Source of the DNA: DAISVY01 sp036826635
GTDB taxonomy: Bacteria > Zixibacteria > MSB-5A5 > GN15 > FEB-12
NCBI GenBank assembly: GCA_036826635.1
Contig: DAISVY010000009.1
Location: 62,001-126,000 of the forward strand
Reading direction: 5' to 3'
DNA: 64,000 bases
The position numbers and the translations under genes are program-made. Below are positions 27,057-36,087 of the stretch, in pieces. The notes beneath the pieces are model-generated. The model ran no database searches, was not told the origin of the DNA, and saw only the letters and a list, made by a program, of their open reading frames with translations. Within the stretch, counting starts at the first letter, position 1, and every line of letters begins with the position of its first letter.

Positions 27057-28193
27057 TTGGCAACTAAGGAGCGACTTCTGTTACAGGGAAACCTGGCCTG
27101 CGTTCACGGGGCGATGTATGCCGGTATGCGTTTCTTCGCCGGGTATCCCATCACGCCGTCGACCGAGGTGGCGGAGGGTTGTGCCCGTGAGCTGCCCAAG
27201 ATCGGTGGTAAGTTTATTCAGATGGAAGACGAGATCGGATCCATCGCCGCTGTTGTCGGTGCTTCGGTCGCCGGTCTGAAGGCTATGACGGCGACTTCCG
27301 GTCCCGGTTATTCCCTGATGATTGAAAACATAGGTTACGCCTACATGACCGAAACGCCGTGTGTTGTCGTCAATGTTCAGCGCGGCGGTCCGTCGACCGG
27401 TCTGCCGACCAAGGTGAGCCAGTCCGATACCATGCAGGCCCGTTTCGGCCCGCACGGTGATTACAGCGCCATCGCGGTGGCTCCGTCCACCGTGGCCGAT
27501 ACCGTCACCGAAACCATCCGGGCCTTTAATCTGGCCGAACGATTCCGCACGCCCGTCACGGTGTTGCTTGACGAAGTAATCGCCCACAGTCGCCAGATGA
27601 TTTCCCTGCCGGAACCCGGTGAGGTGGAGGTGGTTGATCGTATCAGGCCGACTTGTTCGCCGGATGAATTTGTGGCTTTCGAACTGACTGAGAACGGGGT
27701 TTCGCCCATGCCGTCTTACGGTGAGGGTTACCGTTACAACGTGACCGGCCTGACGCACGATCCGTACGGTTTCACGACCAATCGGTCCGACGAGATTGCC
27801 GTCAAACTGGAAAAACTCCGACACAAAATCGTCGACTACGCCGATGAAACCGTCAAGCTACGTGTCGAAATGATGGATGATGCCGAGATCGCCTTCGTTT
27901 CTTACGGTTCGGTTTCGCGCTCGGTTTTGCAGGCGGTTTCACTGGCCCGGAAAGCGGGGGTGAAGGTCGGGACCATTCAGCTGTATACGGTCTGGCCGTT
28001 CCCGGATCGGCAGATCAGGGAGCTTTGCAGCCGCTGTCGTACCGTTATCGTCGGCGAGCTCAACATGGGTCAAATAATCAACGAGGTCAGGCGAGTTCTT
28101 CCGGACAATGCCGTTATCGAAACATTACAACGGTACGACGGTGAACTCATGACCCCTACGCAGATTCTCGAGAAGATCGAGGAGGTACTCTAA
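27057..28193 (+). CDS. korA: 2-oxoglutarate (2-oxoacid):ferredoxin oxidoreductase alpha subunit
   Basis: KorA carries the core and CoA-binding parts of the enzyme that decarboxylates 2-oxoglutarate to succinyl-CoA and reduces ferredoxin. The YPITPST motif that defines these subunits is in FFAGYPITPSTEVAEG, with EDEIGSIAAVVGASVAG and TATSGPGYSLMIEN behind it. The start is TTG at 27057, six bases after GGGAGG. Length is 378. Substrate as 2-oxoglutarate is inferred from the family look and from sucCD just upstream; other 2-oxoacids are possible. Confidence 0.93.
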   Translation: MATKERLLLQGNLACVHGAMYAGMRFFAGYPITPSTEVAEGCARELPKIGGKFIQMEDEIGSIAAVVGASVAGLKAMTATSGPGYSLMIENIGYAYMTETPCVVVNVQRGGPSTGLPTKVSQSDTMQARFGPHGDYSAIAVAPSTVADTVTETIRAFNLAERFRTPVTVLLDEVIAHSRQMISLPEPGEVEVVDRIRPTCSPDEFVAFELTENGVSPMPSYGEGYRYNVTGLTHDPYGFTTNRSDEIAVKLEKLRHKIVDYADETVKLRVEMMDDAEIAFVSYGSVSRSVLQAVSLARKAGVKVGTIQLYTVWPFPDRQIRELCSRCRTVIVGELNMGQIINEVRRVLPDNAVIETLQRYDGELMTPTQILEKIEEVL

Positions 28194-29035
28194 TGGCTGT
28201 CGCAACGATGCCGAAATCGAACGCCGTTCTGAATTATCTCCGGCCGCACAAGAAATTCCCCACCGTTTGGTGCCCCGGTTGTGGTCATGGCATTGTCATG
28301 GGTGCTATTATCAGGGCCATTGATCGGCTGGGTTTATCGAAAGACGAGGTCGTGATGGTCTCCGGGATCGGTTGTTCCAGCCGTATGCCGGTATATCTGG
28401 ATTTCAACTCTCTGCACACCACCCACGGTCGGGCACTGCCTTTCGCTACCGGGGTGAAGTTTGCCAAACCTCATCTTAAGGTCATCGTCATTACCGGTGA
28501 TGGTGACGCGCTGGCTATCGGGGGAAATCATTTCATCCATGCCTGTCGGCGCAATATCGATATTACGACCGTTTTGATGAACAATCATATTTACGGCATG
28601 ACCGGCGGGCAGGGTTCGCCGACCACGCCGGCCAATGCTTTTTCGACCACGACGCCCTACGGCAACGTCGAGAAACATTTCGACGCCTGCAATGTGGCCA
28701 TTGCCGCCGGAGCTACGTTCGTCGGTCGCAGCACGGTATACCATGAACCGCAGATGGAAAAGATAATCGCCCAGGCTATTGAGCATCACGGTTTTTCGCT
28801 GGTGGAAGCTATGTCCGATTGTCCGACATACTTCGGCCGTCTGAATCGTAAGGGCGATGCGGTCAGAATGCTCAAGACCTTTCAGGAAAATTCGGTACCT
28901 GTGGCCCGAGCCGCCAAATTGTCACCGGAAGAACTGGAGGGTAAGATCATTGTCGGTGTTCTTCACGAGAAGGAAACCACGGAGTTCTGCGATGAGTACC
29001 AGAGCGTGGTCGATGCACATAAAGGAGAGAAGTGA
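28193..29035 (+). CDS. korB: 2-oxoglutarate (2-oxoacid):ferredoxin oxidoreductase beta subunit
   Basis: KorB binds thiamine diphosphate. The TPP motif is GDGDALAIGGNHFIH followed by the MNNHIYGMTGGQGSPTTP stretch, and the N-terminal WCPGCGHG and SGIGCSSRMP supply cysteines typical of these subunits. It has 280 residues and overlaps korA by one base (TAATG). Confidence 0.94.
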   Translation: MAVATMPKSNAVLNYLRPHKKFPTVWCPGCGHGIVMGAIIRAIDRLGLSKDEVVMVSGIGCSSRMPVYLDFNSLHTTHGRALPFATGVKFAKPHLKVIVITGDGDALAIGGNHFIHACRRNIDITTVLMNNHIYGMTGGQGSPTTPANAFSTTTPYGNVEKHFDACNVAIAAGATFVGRSTVYHEPQMEKIIAQAIEHHGFSLVEAMSDCPTYFGRLNRKGDAVRMLKTFQENSVPVARAAKLSPEELEGKIIVGVLHEKETTEFCDEYQSVVDAHKGEK

Positions 29036-29631
29036 GTATGCCGGAAAAACTGCTCGACAGGATAAAGGTCCCGGAGGATCGCTTTGAGCTGCGTTTGTCC
29101 GGATCGGGAGGACAGGGGATGATTCTGGCTTCCGTTATTCTGGGCGAAGCCATCGGTGACGGAAACGAACGTAACGTCGTGCAATCTCAGTCTTACGGTC
29201 CCGAAGCCAGAGGCGGGGCCTCCAAATCCGATATCGTCGTTTCGGACAATGAGATCTTCTACCCCAAGGCGATGAAGCTGGATTTGCTGTTGGCCATGAC
29301 CCAGGAGTCGATGGACAAGTATTACGAAGACCTCAAGGAAGCCGGCACTCTTATCGTTGATACCACGCTTGTCACGGATGTTCCTACGAATAAATACTAC
29401 GGTTTGCCGTTTACGCGACTGGCTCGTGAAGAGGCCGGTCACATAATGGTGGCCAATGTCATAGCCCTGGCCGCTATTGCTGAGTTCACGGGTATTGTCA
29501 GCCGTGAAGCTCTTACCAAAGCCGTGCTGGCGCGTGCCCCGAGGGGATCCGAAGACAAGAATCGACGAGCCATCGATATCGGGTTCCGCGAAGCCGCCAA
29601 ACTGAAAGAGCAACACCTCGGACATGAATAA
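29032..29631 (+). CDS. korC: 2-oxoacid:ferredoxin oxidoreductase gamma subunit
   Basis: The 199-residue gamma subunit shows LRLSGSGGQGMILASVILGEA and SYGPEARGGASKSDIVVSD, both standard for the family. The GTG at 29032 overlaps the korB stop; an ATG two codons later is an alternative start. The end overlaps ndk by 8 bases. With KorD, A and B this completes a four-subunit enzyme. Confidence 0.94.
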   Translation: MSMPEKLLDRIKVPEDRFELRLSGSGGQGMILASVILGEAIGDGNERNVVQSQSYGPEARGGASKSDIVVSDNEIFYPKAMKLDLLLAMTQESMDKYYEDLKEAGTLIVDTTLVTDVPTNKYYGLPFTRLAREEAGHIMVANVIALAAIAEFTGIVSREALTKAVLARAPRGSEDKNRRAIDIGFREAAKLKEQHLGHE

Positions 29632-30022
29632 GACGCTGTTGATTATCAAACCGGATGCCACCGAGCGTAATCTGACAGGGCATATTATCGGCAGGCTGGA
29701 AAGGGCGGGTTTTACGATTGCCGAGATGCGCATGGTCCGGCTCGATGAAAACGAAGCCCGGCGTTTCTACGCTGTGCACGAAGGGAAGCATTTCCTGGAG
29801 AGTCTGGTCAAGTTTATGACTTCCGGACCGGTAGTGCCCATATTGCTCGAAAAGGAAAACGCCGTTGAGGATCTTCGGACCCTCATCGGCGCTACCAATC
29901 CGGCCCGCGCCGCCTGTGGTACCATTCGTCAGGAAATAGCCCTGGATATAGAGAAGAACTCCGTCCATGCTTCGGATTCCAACGAAAACGCCGTCAAGGA
30001 GATTGCCTTTTTCTTCTCGTGA
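29624..30022 (+). CDS. ndk: Nucleoside diphosphate kinase
   Basis: Ndk moves gamma-phosphates between nucleoside di- and triphosphates. The 132-residue protein starts MNKTLLIIKPDATER and has the active-site His115 in KNSVHASDS (most relatives have VHGSDS). FMTSGPVVPILLEKENAV and IGATNPARAACGTIR are typical. Its overlap with korC and position after sucCD suggest it recycles the nucleotide charged by succinyl-CoA ligase. Confidence 0.95.
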   Translation: MNKTLLIIKPDATERNLTGHIIGRLERAGFTIAEMRMVRLDENEARRFYAVHEGKHFLESLVKFMTSGPVVPILLEKENAVEDLRTLIGATNPARAACGTIRQEIALDIEKNSVHASDSNENAVKEIAFFFS

Positions 30023-30046
30023 TCTGTGCACGGGAATCATGCGAAT

Positions 30047-31288
30047 ATGGAAGTAGGGCTGACATACGGCGGAAGGCGACTGTCTGTTTCGCTGCCTGAC
30101 AAGGTAGTCCTGAAAGAGTTCGGTACCGTCGGCACGCTCAGCTCTCTGACTTTCGACAGCTTCGCCCGGGTGTTCGGTGTTGAGGTCGGTCCGCGTCTGG
30201 CCTCGGCGGATAAGATTCTTATAGTCGTCAACGACGGCTACCGTCGGACACCGACCGCACAGATGTTGACCTGGCTGGATACAATCGATTCTTCCCTGCT
30301 GGGCAAGGCTGAATTTTTGGTGGCTACCGGAGCCCACGCTCCACCGACTCTCGAACATCTGCAGTCTATTTTCGGTCCGCATCTCGAAAGGGTTAAGGAA
30401 CAAGTTGGCTGGCATGATGCCACCGATTCAGCGTCTATGACGCGGCTTGGCGTCGACCGGTTTGGCCAGGAAGTCCTCATCAACAGCAAGGTTGTCCGAA
30501 GTTCCACGCTTTTCGTCATCGGTTCGGTGGAGCCGCATTATTTTGCCGGTTACACCGGGGGACGCAAGTCGTTTTTTCCCGGTTTGTGCGATTTGGCGAC
30601 TATCGAGCGTAACCACAATCTGGCCAATTCACTCAAAGCCGCTCCGTTGGCTCTGACGGGGAATCCGGTGGCCGAACATCTGGACAGTCTGATGTGTCTT
30701 CTGAATATCGACAGAATACTGACCGCGCAAATCGTCATGGATTCTCAGGGACGAATCGCGGACACTTTCTGTGGGCGTATCGACCGTGCTTTTCTCAAGG
30801 CGACCGAGCGGGCGGCCGAACTGTATGCGGCCCGGGTGCGGAAACCGTTCGATGCGGTCATCGCCGAGGTGGCGCCGCCCCTTGACCGGAATCTTTACCA
30901 GGCCCAGAAGGCGCTGGAGAATACGCAGGCGGCGGTGGTGGACGGTGGGGCGGTGGTGATCGTCTCGGCGTGTGCGGAAGGTATCGGTTCGAAGTATTTC
31001 TTCGACCAGGCTACCGGTTGGGACCGTCAACGCAACGAACCTGTTGACGGCGTTTTCCGTTTTGGTTCACATAAGCTGTCTCGTGTTAATGCCATTGGTC
31101 GTCGCATTGACGTGTTACTTAAATCCGAGTTGCCGGATGAGAGCGTAAGACACGTTTTTTATGAACCCGTTCACGATCTGATTATGTACTTCGATAATGA
31201 GATTGCCCGCAGACCGGGGCGGCCGTTCCGGCTGGCGGTGGTTCATGATGCCGGCCATACCGTATTGCGATCAAGCGACTCATGTTGA
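30047..31288 (+). CDS. LarA-family nickel-pincer racemase homologue
   Basis: I prefer the ATG at 30047 (413 residues), because MEVGLTYGGRRLSVSLPD is the usual family N-terminus; a GTG at 30026 would add seven residues. LarA enzymes use a nickel pincer nucleotide to racemise 2-hydroxy acids such as lactate. Counterparts of the metal and cofactor residues are in place: His97 (ATGAHAPP), His164 and Lys174 (VEPHYFAGYTGGRKSFFPG), His190 (ERNHNLA), and NDGYRRTP near residue 63. The cofactor genes larB, larC and larE are not seen here. Substrate is unknown; the family is broad. Confidence 0.85.
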   Translation: MEVGLTYGGRRLSVSLPDKVVLKEFGTVGTLSSLTFDSFARVFGVEVGPRLASADKILIVVNDGYRRTPTAQMLTWLDTIDSSLLGKAEFLVATGAHAPPTLEHLQSIFGPHLERVKEQVGWHDATDSASMTRLGVDRFGQEVLINSKVVRSSTLFVIGSVEPHYFAGYTGGRKSFFPGLCDLATIERNHNLANSLKAAPLALTGNPVAEHLDSLMCLLNIDRILTAQIVMDSQGRIADTFCGRIDRAFLKATERAAELYAARVRKPFDAVIAEVAPPLDRNLYQAQKALENTQAAVVDGGAVVIVSACAEGIGSKYFFDQATGWDRQRNEPVDGVFRFGSHKLSRVNAIGRRIDVLLKSELPDESVRHVFYEPVHDLIMYFDNEIARRPGRPFRLAVVHDAGHTVLRSSDSC

Positions 31289-31362
31289 ATCGTATAAGAC
31301 ACAACCCGGGGAATGTGTTTATGGATCGTCGTGGGGCGGGGTGATATTTTGCAACTGATTTG

Positions 31363-31398
31363 AAAAGCCGACAGGGTATATATCCTGCCGGCTTTTTT
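31363..31398 (+). terminator. Intrinsic terminator between convergent operons
   Basis: AAAAGCCGACAGG pairs with CCTGCCGGCTTTT with one mismatch around an 8-base AT loop, and the plus strand ends in six Ts. The minus strand also carries a T-rich end, so it can serve both the sucC-larA run and the ackA transcript. Confidence 0.85.
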
Positions 31399-31460
31399 CA
31401 GGTCGTTATGTTTTTCTTAATCGCTGTGAATGGTCTATATTGTCCGGTATGTTAACCGGC

Positions 31461-32663
31461 TTATTTCCCCTGAACGATTTTCTCGGTGTCGCGGGCGATT
31501 ACCAGTTCTTCGTTGGTCGGAATCACCAGCGTGCGGGCGGTGGCGTCGTCGGTCGAGATATCGACTTCCTTGCCGCGCGTGGCTTTGTTGACCTCGTCGT
31601 TCAGCTTAATGCCGAGGAATTCCAGGTCCTGGCAGGTTTTTCCCCGGACCAGCCAGGAGTTTTCGCCTACCCCGGCGGTGAACACGAGAGCGTCGACGCC
31701 CCCCATGGCGGCGGCATAGGAACCGATATATTTCTTCAACCGGTAGCAGTAAACATCAAGAGCAAGCTGGGCACTGCGGTTGCCGTTTTCGGCGGCATCC
31801 TCTATCTCACGCACGTCGGACGACACCCCCGATATGCCTATCAACCCCGAGTGCTTGTTCAGCAGTGTGTTGCCTTCGTGCAGTGACAATTCTTCCTGGG
31901 CCATAATATGCAGGATGATAGCCGGATCGATATCACCCGAACGAGTCCCCATCAAAAGACCTTCCAGCGGTGTATAGCCCATTGAGGTGTCGATTGATAC
32001 CCCGCCCTTAACGGCCGAGATGGACGCCCCGTTACCGATATGGGCCGTGATGATCTTAAGGTCTTCGATAGGCCGGTCGAGCATGATTGCCGCTCTCTGA
32101 CTGACGTACCGATGCGAAGTACCGTGGAAACCGTAACGGCGGATACCGTATTTCTTGTAGAAGAGGTACGGGATACCGTAGATATAAGCATGTTCCGGCA
32201 TGCGATAATGAAACGCGGTGTCGAATACGCCTACCTGGGGTACACCGGGGAGGTTCTTTTCGCAGGCGTTAATGCCTCGGATATTGTGCGGGTTATGCAG
32301 CGGGGCCAGATCGATCAGCGACCGTACTTTGCTCATGAGCTTTTTGGTTATCAATACCGAGTCGGTGAATTCTTCGCCGCCGTGAACCATCCGGTGACCA
32401 ACCGCCTGTATTTCCCCTTTATCTTTTATGACGCCGTGATTTTGCGATGTCAGGATCGAAATAACGTACTCCACGGCCACGGTGTGATCGAGGATTTCGG
32501 CTGAAATCTTGACTTTTTCGCGGTCGTGCGGTTTGTGCGTAACCACCGAAGCCGACATGCCGATCCGTTCCACCAACCCTTTGGCCAGGGCGGTTTCGGT
32601 TTCGGTGTCGATGAGTTGATATTTGACCGAGGAGGAACCGCAGTTCAATACGAGAATTTTCAT
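31461..32663 (-). CDS. ackA: Acetate kinase
   Basis: AckA converts acetyl phosphate and ADP to acetate and ATP. The 400-residue protein starts MKILVLNCGSSSVKYQLID and has VGHRMVHGGEEF, FDTAFH, YGFHGTSHRYV, ITAHIGNGASISAV and FTAGVGENS, all classical. The gene overlaps the end of the dehydrogenase gene by one base. A phosphotransacetylase is not in the window. It points to acetate fermentation or acetate use. Confidence 0.97.
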   Translation of the reverse strand: MKILVLNCGSSSVKYQLIDTETETALAKGLVERIGMSASVVTHKPHDREKVKISAEILDHTVAVEYVISILTSQNHGVIKDKGEIQAVGHRMVHGGEEFTDSVLITKKLMSKVRSLIDLAPLHNPHNIRGINACEKNLPGVPQVGVFDTAFHYRMPEHAYIYGIPYLFYKKYGIRRYGFHGTSHRYVSQRAAIMLDRPIEDLKIITAHIGNGASISAVKGGVSIDTSMGYTPLEGLLMGTRSGDIDPAIILHIMAQEELSLHEGNTLLNKHSGLIGISGVSSDVREIEDAAENGNRSAQLALDVYCYRLKKYIGSYAAAMGGVDALVFTAGVGENSWLVRGKTCQDLEFLGIKLNDEVNKATRGKEVDISTDDATARTLVIPTNEELVIARDTEKIVQGK

Positions 32664-33568
32664 TATGCCGTCTCCTTGCCGACCGTGCCGTCGTCGTTTT
32701 TGATTCGATTACCCTTGGCATCGTATCGGAAAAATCCTCTTCCGGTTTTTACTCCGAGGTGACCGGCCAGAACCAGTTTGCGAAGCAGCGGGCAGGGATT
32801 GTACTTGTGTTCGGAGAGTTCGCCCAGGAGGTTAAGCATCCATGACATCACCACGTCCAGCCCCATCATATCGGCCATGGCCAGCGGCCCGACGTTAAAA
32901 CCGAAACCGAGCTTCATCGCTTCGTCGATATCCTCGGCCGTAGCCACACCTTCCATTAACACGTGCATGGCCTCGTTCAGAAGGGGCGCGATAACCCGGG
33001 TCGTCACATAACCCGGGTATTCGTATACCGTGATCCACTTCTTGTTGAGTGCTTCGGCAAACCGAACGGCTTTCTGAAAAGTAGCCTCGTCGGTTTTCAG
33101 ACCTTTGACGATTTCCACCAGCGGCACCCGGGGGACAGGGACGAGAAAATGCATCCCGATGATCTTCTCCGGCCGTTCGGTAGCTCTGCCGATTTCGGAG
33201 ATAGACAGCGTTCCGGTATTGGAGATCAGCAAGGTATCGTCGGAGCATATCCGATCCAGGTGTTCAAACAGCGCTTTCTTTTCGGGGATACTTTCGTCGA
33301 TAGCTTCGATGACTATTTTCGAGTGTTTCACTTCCGAAAGATCAGAGGATGGAAATATCCTGGCCAGAATGGCCCGCTTGTCGGAATTTGTCAGACCCCA
33401 GCGTCCGATTTCCCGGTCGATTGATTCACCGATCTTCTTTTTCCCGAGTTCCGCCAGTTCGATGGTTTTATCTATCAGCGTGACCTCATGGCTGGCGGTG
33501 GCCACGGTTTCAGCCAGGCCTTGTCCGGCCACTCCGGCCCCAATCACGGTAATGTTAGTATTTGCCAT
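32663..33568 (-). CDS. 3-hydroxyacyl-CoA dehydrogenase (3-hydroxybutyryl-CoA type)
   Basis: The 301-residue soluble protein has an N-terminal NAD-binding Rossmann fold (TVIGAGVAGQGLAE, written at residues about 6-19 as ITVIGAGVAGQGLAETV) and the catalytic region GMHFLVPVPRVPLVEIVKG, where family members have HFFNPVP. Its size matches the single-domain Hbd type of butyrate metabolism rather than the fused FadB. Replacement of the FFNP by FLVP is a small departure at the active site. It is transcribed ahead of ackA from its own promoter. Confidence 0.9.
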   Translation of the reverse strand: MANTNITVIGAGVAGQGLAETVATASHEVTLIDKTIELAELGKKKIGESIDREIGRWGLTNSDKRAILARIFPSSDLSEVKHSKIVIEAIDESIPEKKALFEHLDRICSDDTLLISNTGTLSISEIGRATERPEKIIGMHFLVPVPRVPLVEIVKGLKTDEATFQKAVRFAEALNKKWITVYEYPGYVTTRVIAPLLNEAMHVLMEGVATAEDIDEAMKLGFGFNVGPLAMADMMGLDVVMSWMLNLLGELSEHKYNPCPLLRKLVLAGHLGVKTGRGFFRYDAKGNRIKNDDGTVGKETA

Positions 33569-33623
33569 AACTTATTCGTCCTAAAGCACATCTGTGAAAA
33601 AAATAACAAGCAACAGGCCCTGA

Positions 33624-33651
33624 CAGTATACAAAATCTCTATATCGGTGCA
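33624..33651 (-). promoter_or_regulatory. Sigma-70-type promoter for the dehydrogenase-ackA operon
   Basis: Read on the minus strand: TTGCAC (33651-33646), 16 bases, TATACT (33629-33624). It lies about 55 bases before the start codon. Confidence 0.6.
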
Positions 33652-33721
33652 AGTCATATTTGTCTGAAGTCGACCTGTCGGGCTATTCTGTTTATGTCTG
33701 GTCGGAAAGGTCCGATTAGTG

Positions 33722-33727
33722 TATAAT
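33722..33727 (+). promoter_or_regulatory. -10 box (TATAAT) before the 33.8 kb barrel gene
   Basis: A perfect TATAAT stands 92 bases before the start codon, but the -35 region 17 to 18 bases upstream is poor, so activation by another factor is possible. Confidence 0.4.
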
Positions 33728-33819
33728 AGACACCGATACGCGGGGGACCGTTTGACCGCAACAGACGGTGAGCGGTTTCACCACGCAAGGACAATCACAA
33801 AAGATGTCCGGAGGGTTTT

Positions 33820-34509
33820 ATGTCTATACGTCCCATCAGATTTATTCTGGTAATCGGGCTCGTTATCGCCGCCGCTTCGTCGTCGTGGGCGATTCAGCGA
33901 GTTGCGCCGCGCCTCAATGTCATCGAAATATACGGCGGTTACGCTATGCCTTACGGGGAATATGACGGAACAGTTTGCGATGACTTTATATACGAAGGGC
34001 GCAAGCTGAAAACGGATGCCGACAACATATACGACGACGGTTTCTCGTTCGGTATGAGCTACGGCCGGGTGCTGAATACTCACTGGCTGGTGTCAGTGGG
34101 ATTGAGATTCACGCAGTCATCTTTCAAAGACATCATCGTGGCTGATCTCAATGCCGACACTCAGGTTGGTTTTGTTCTGCCCGAGACCCCGAACGCCCGC
34201 CAGTATGATGTCGATCTCAACTGCAATTACATGTTCAACGATCTCAACAACGCTTTCTGGTCGCCCTATCTCGGGTTGGGCGTAAATGCCGGGGTCAGTG
34301 AGGCTTCGTTCGAAGGTTACAATAACGAACACGAAGCTTCGATTGCCCTGAGTTGCAATTTCGGTTTGGATCTGAAGGTCTGGTCGGCTTCCGACAATCG
34401 TTCATTCGTAACCGTGGGTTCTTTTAATACCTGGAATATCATCGGTTCGGGTGACCGTCCCAGCTATCTGCATCTCGGCGGCGGGATCAAGTATTACTTC
34501 CGGCCATGA
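33820..34509 (+). CDS. Outer-membrane beta-barrel protein (hypothetical)
   Basis: A signal peptide (VIGLVIAAASSSWA) precedes about 205 residues of barrel-like strands: VIEIYGGYAMPYGEY at the front, YLGLGVNAGVSEASF in the middle and LHLGGGIKYYFRP with a terminal aromatic-proline at the end. It resembles the OMP_b-brl/OmpA-like barrel group common in FCB bacteria. A GGAGG site stands before the ATG. No function can be given. Confidence 0.7.
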   Translation: MSIRPIRFILVIGLVIAAASSSWAIQRVAPRLNVIEIYGGYAMPYGEYDGTVCDDFIYEGRKLKTDADNIYDDGFSFGMSYGRVLNTHWLVSVGLRFTQSSFKDIIVADLNADTQVGFVLPETPNARQYDVDLNCNYMFNDLNNAFWSPYLGLGVNAGVSEASFEGYNNEHEASIALSCNFGLDLKVWSASDNRSFVTVGSFNTWNIIGSGDRPSYLHLGGGIKYYFRP

Positions 34510-34568
34510 GAAACCGTTGATACCTGCCGGGATTTCATAGTGTAAATACGATTACGAAGGGCTTGAAC

Positions 34569-35981
34569 ATGCGCACCAGGTTTATTCTGACAGTTCTGCT
34601 GTTGGTTTTGATTTCCGTATGGGCTATCGGTTGCAGTGACGATGACGATCCCGTAAGACCGACCGAGCCCCCCGAAATAGCCGAGTTTTCCGCGACTCCT
34701 TCGGACATAACCCCGGGCGACTCGACCCTGTTGTCCTATCGGGTCCTGCGGGCGGACTCGCTCAGGATGTGGCCCGACGGTTCGAAGCTTACCCCGCCGG
34801 ACGAAAACAGCTTTTGGGTCAAACCGCCCATGCCGACTACCTATATGCTGGTGGCCTATAACGACAACGGGGTTGATTCGGCGATTCTGACGGTCACCAT
34901 GGCTACCGTGGCGCCAAACATTGATATATTTCATCTCTCTTCGGAAGCTTTCGAAAACGGCGACTCAACCACTTTGACTTGGAAAACATCTCTGGCCGAC
35001 TCGTTGGTGATCGACAACGGTATCGGCCGGGTGATCGACACCGACTCCGGTCAACTTGTGCTCAAACCGGTGGCCACCACGACCTATATGGCTGTTGCCT
35101 ACAACAGTGTGGCTCAGGATACGGCGATGGTTACGGCTACGGTCGAAGCCGCGCCGGCGGCTATTGAAGCGGTCAACGGTTTGTACTACAAGGGAGTGAT
35201 GGGTGCGGCCGATCAGGATCCCACTATGCTGTTTCGGGTTCTGGATGATATCGGGGGAGTGCTGCTGGCTCCGTGGATACACTTTTCGGTATTGGAAGGC
35301 GACGGTGACCTTCTGGTAGATTCGACTCGCCCCGGGGGCAACGGTATGGCCAATGCCCAGTACACGTTCTCTGGTGATTTGGGCCACGCCGATATTCGGG
35401 CGATGGTGCGCGATGTCGATACGGTCGATGTCCAGTTTCGGGCTAAGGCGATCATCCCCGGCGATGGCGGGCAGGGGCAGTATATTCTCTTTGACGATAC
35501 CTATGCCGATATCAAGAACTTCAATGGCGAACCGGCCGACGTGGCCGAAGATCCGAGGGACTGGTTCAACTATATCGACTACGAGGCCGAACTGGGGGTA
35601 GTCTTCCTGGTGTGGGATACCAATTTGTCGCACAACGCCGAGATATACGAACCGGTGCAAGGAACGATTTTCACCAGTAACTTTACCGGCGCCCGGACCG
35701 CCGATTCAATCGGTATCGGCTCAACCATTTCGGAGGTGCAGGCCGTATACGGTGACGCGGACAGCACCTGGGTCGACAACACGCCACCGGTCGCACAGGT
35801 ATATGTGTGGAAGCAGGGGTTGACCTTCTTCACGCTCTTGGGAGAGGAAGACGTGTTCGAGATGCACGTCGTGGATACTACTCGTCCCCCGGAATTGACC
35901 CGTGGTGACATGCTCAGATCCAAAGACGCGGGAGAAGGGAAAACCGCGGTGTGTTCTGTTTGCCGTCGCTGGTCACGGTAG
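34569..35981 (+). CDS. Lipoprotein with two Ig-like domains and a SmpA/OmlA-like tail
   Basis: The ATG at 34569 has GAAGGG eight bases upstream and gives 470 residues; a TTG two codons earlier is less likely. The lipobox is AIGCSDDDD. Two tandem beta-sandwich repeats follow (each with the pattern GDSTLLSYRV / GDSTTLTWKT and TTYMLVAYN / TTYMAVAYN), then a third beta-rich part, then a segment GIGSTISEVQAVYGDADSTW that looks like the repeated unit of SmpA/OmlA-type or beta-lactamase-inhibitor-like domains. It is probably anchored in the outer or inner membrane facing the periplasm. The C-terminal CSVCRRWSR is unusual. Role unknown. Confidence 0.7.
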   Translation: MRTRFILTVLLLVLISVWAIGCSDDDDPVRPTEPPEIAEFSATPSDITPGDSTLLSYRVLRADSLRMWPDGSKLTPPDENSFWVKPPMPTTYMLVAYNDNGVDSAILTVTMATVAPNIDIFHLSSEAFENGDSTTLTWKTSLADSLVIDNGIGRVIDTDSGQLVLKPVATTTYMAVAYNSVAQDTAMVTATVEAAPAAIEAVNGLYYKGVMGAADQDPTMLFRVLDDIGGVLLAPWIHFSVLEGDGDLLVDSTRPGGNGMANAQYTFSGDLGHADIRAMVRDVDTVDVQFRAKAIIPGDGGQGQYILFDDTYADIKNFNGEPADVAEDPRDWFNYIDYEAELGVVFLVWDTNLSHNAEIYEPVQGTIFTSNFTGARTADSIGIGSTISEVQAVYGDADSTWVDNTPPVAQVYVWKQGLTFFTLLGEEDVFEMHVVDTTRPPELTRGDMLRSKDAGEGKTAVCSVCRRWSR

Positions 35982-36019
35982 TGACAGGTAAGCCGCGCGA
36001 GGAGCAGTTTCCCTTAATC

Positions 36020-36048
36020 TTGACAGTGTCGAGTTCGGGGGATATATT
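36020..36048 (+). promoter_or_regulatory. Sigma-70-type promoter for the cyclophilin gene
   Basis: TTGACA (36020-36025), 17 bases, TATATT (36043-36048), about 40 bases before the GTG start at 36088. Confidence 0.78.
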
Positions 36049-36087
36049 CGGCGGCGTAAGAACCCAAACGATGAAGGAAGCGGCCAC

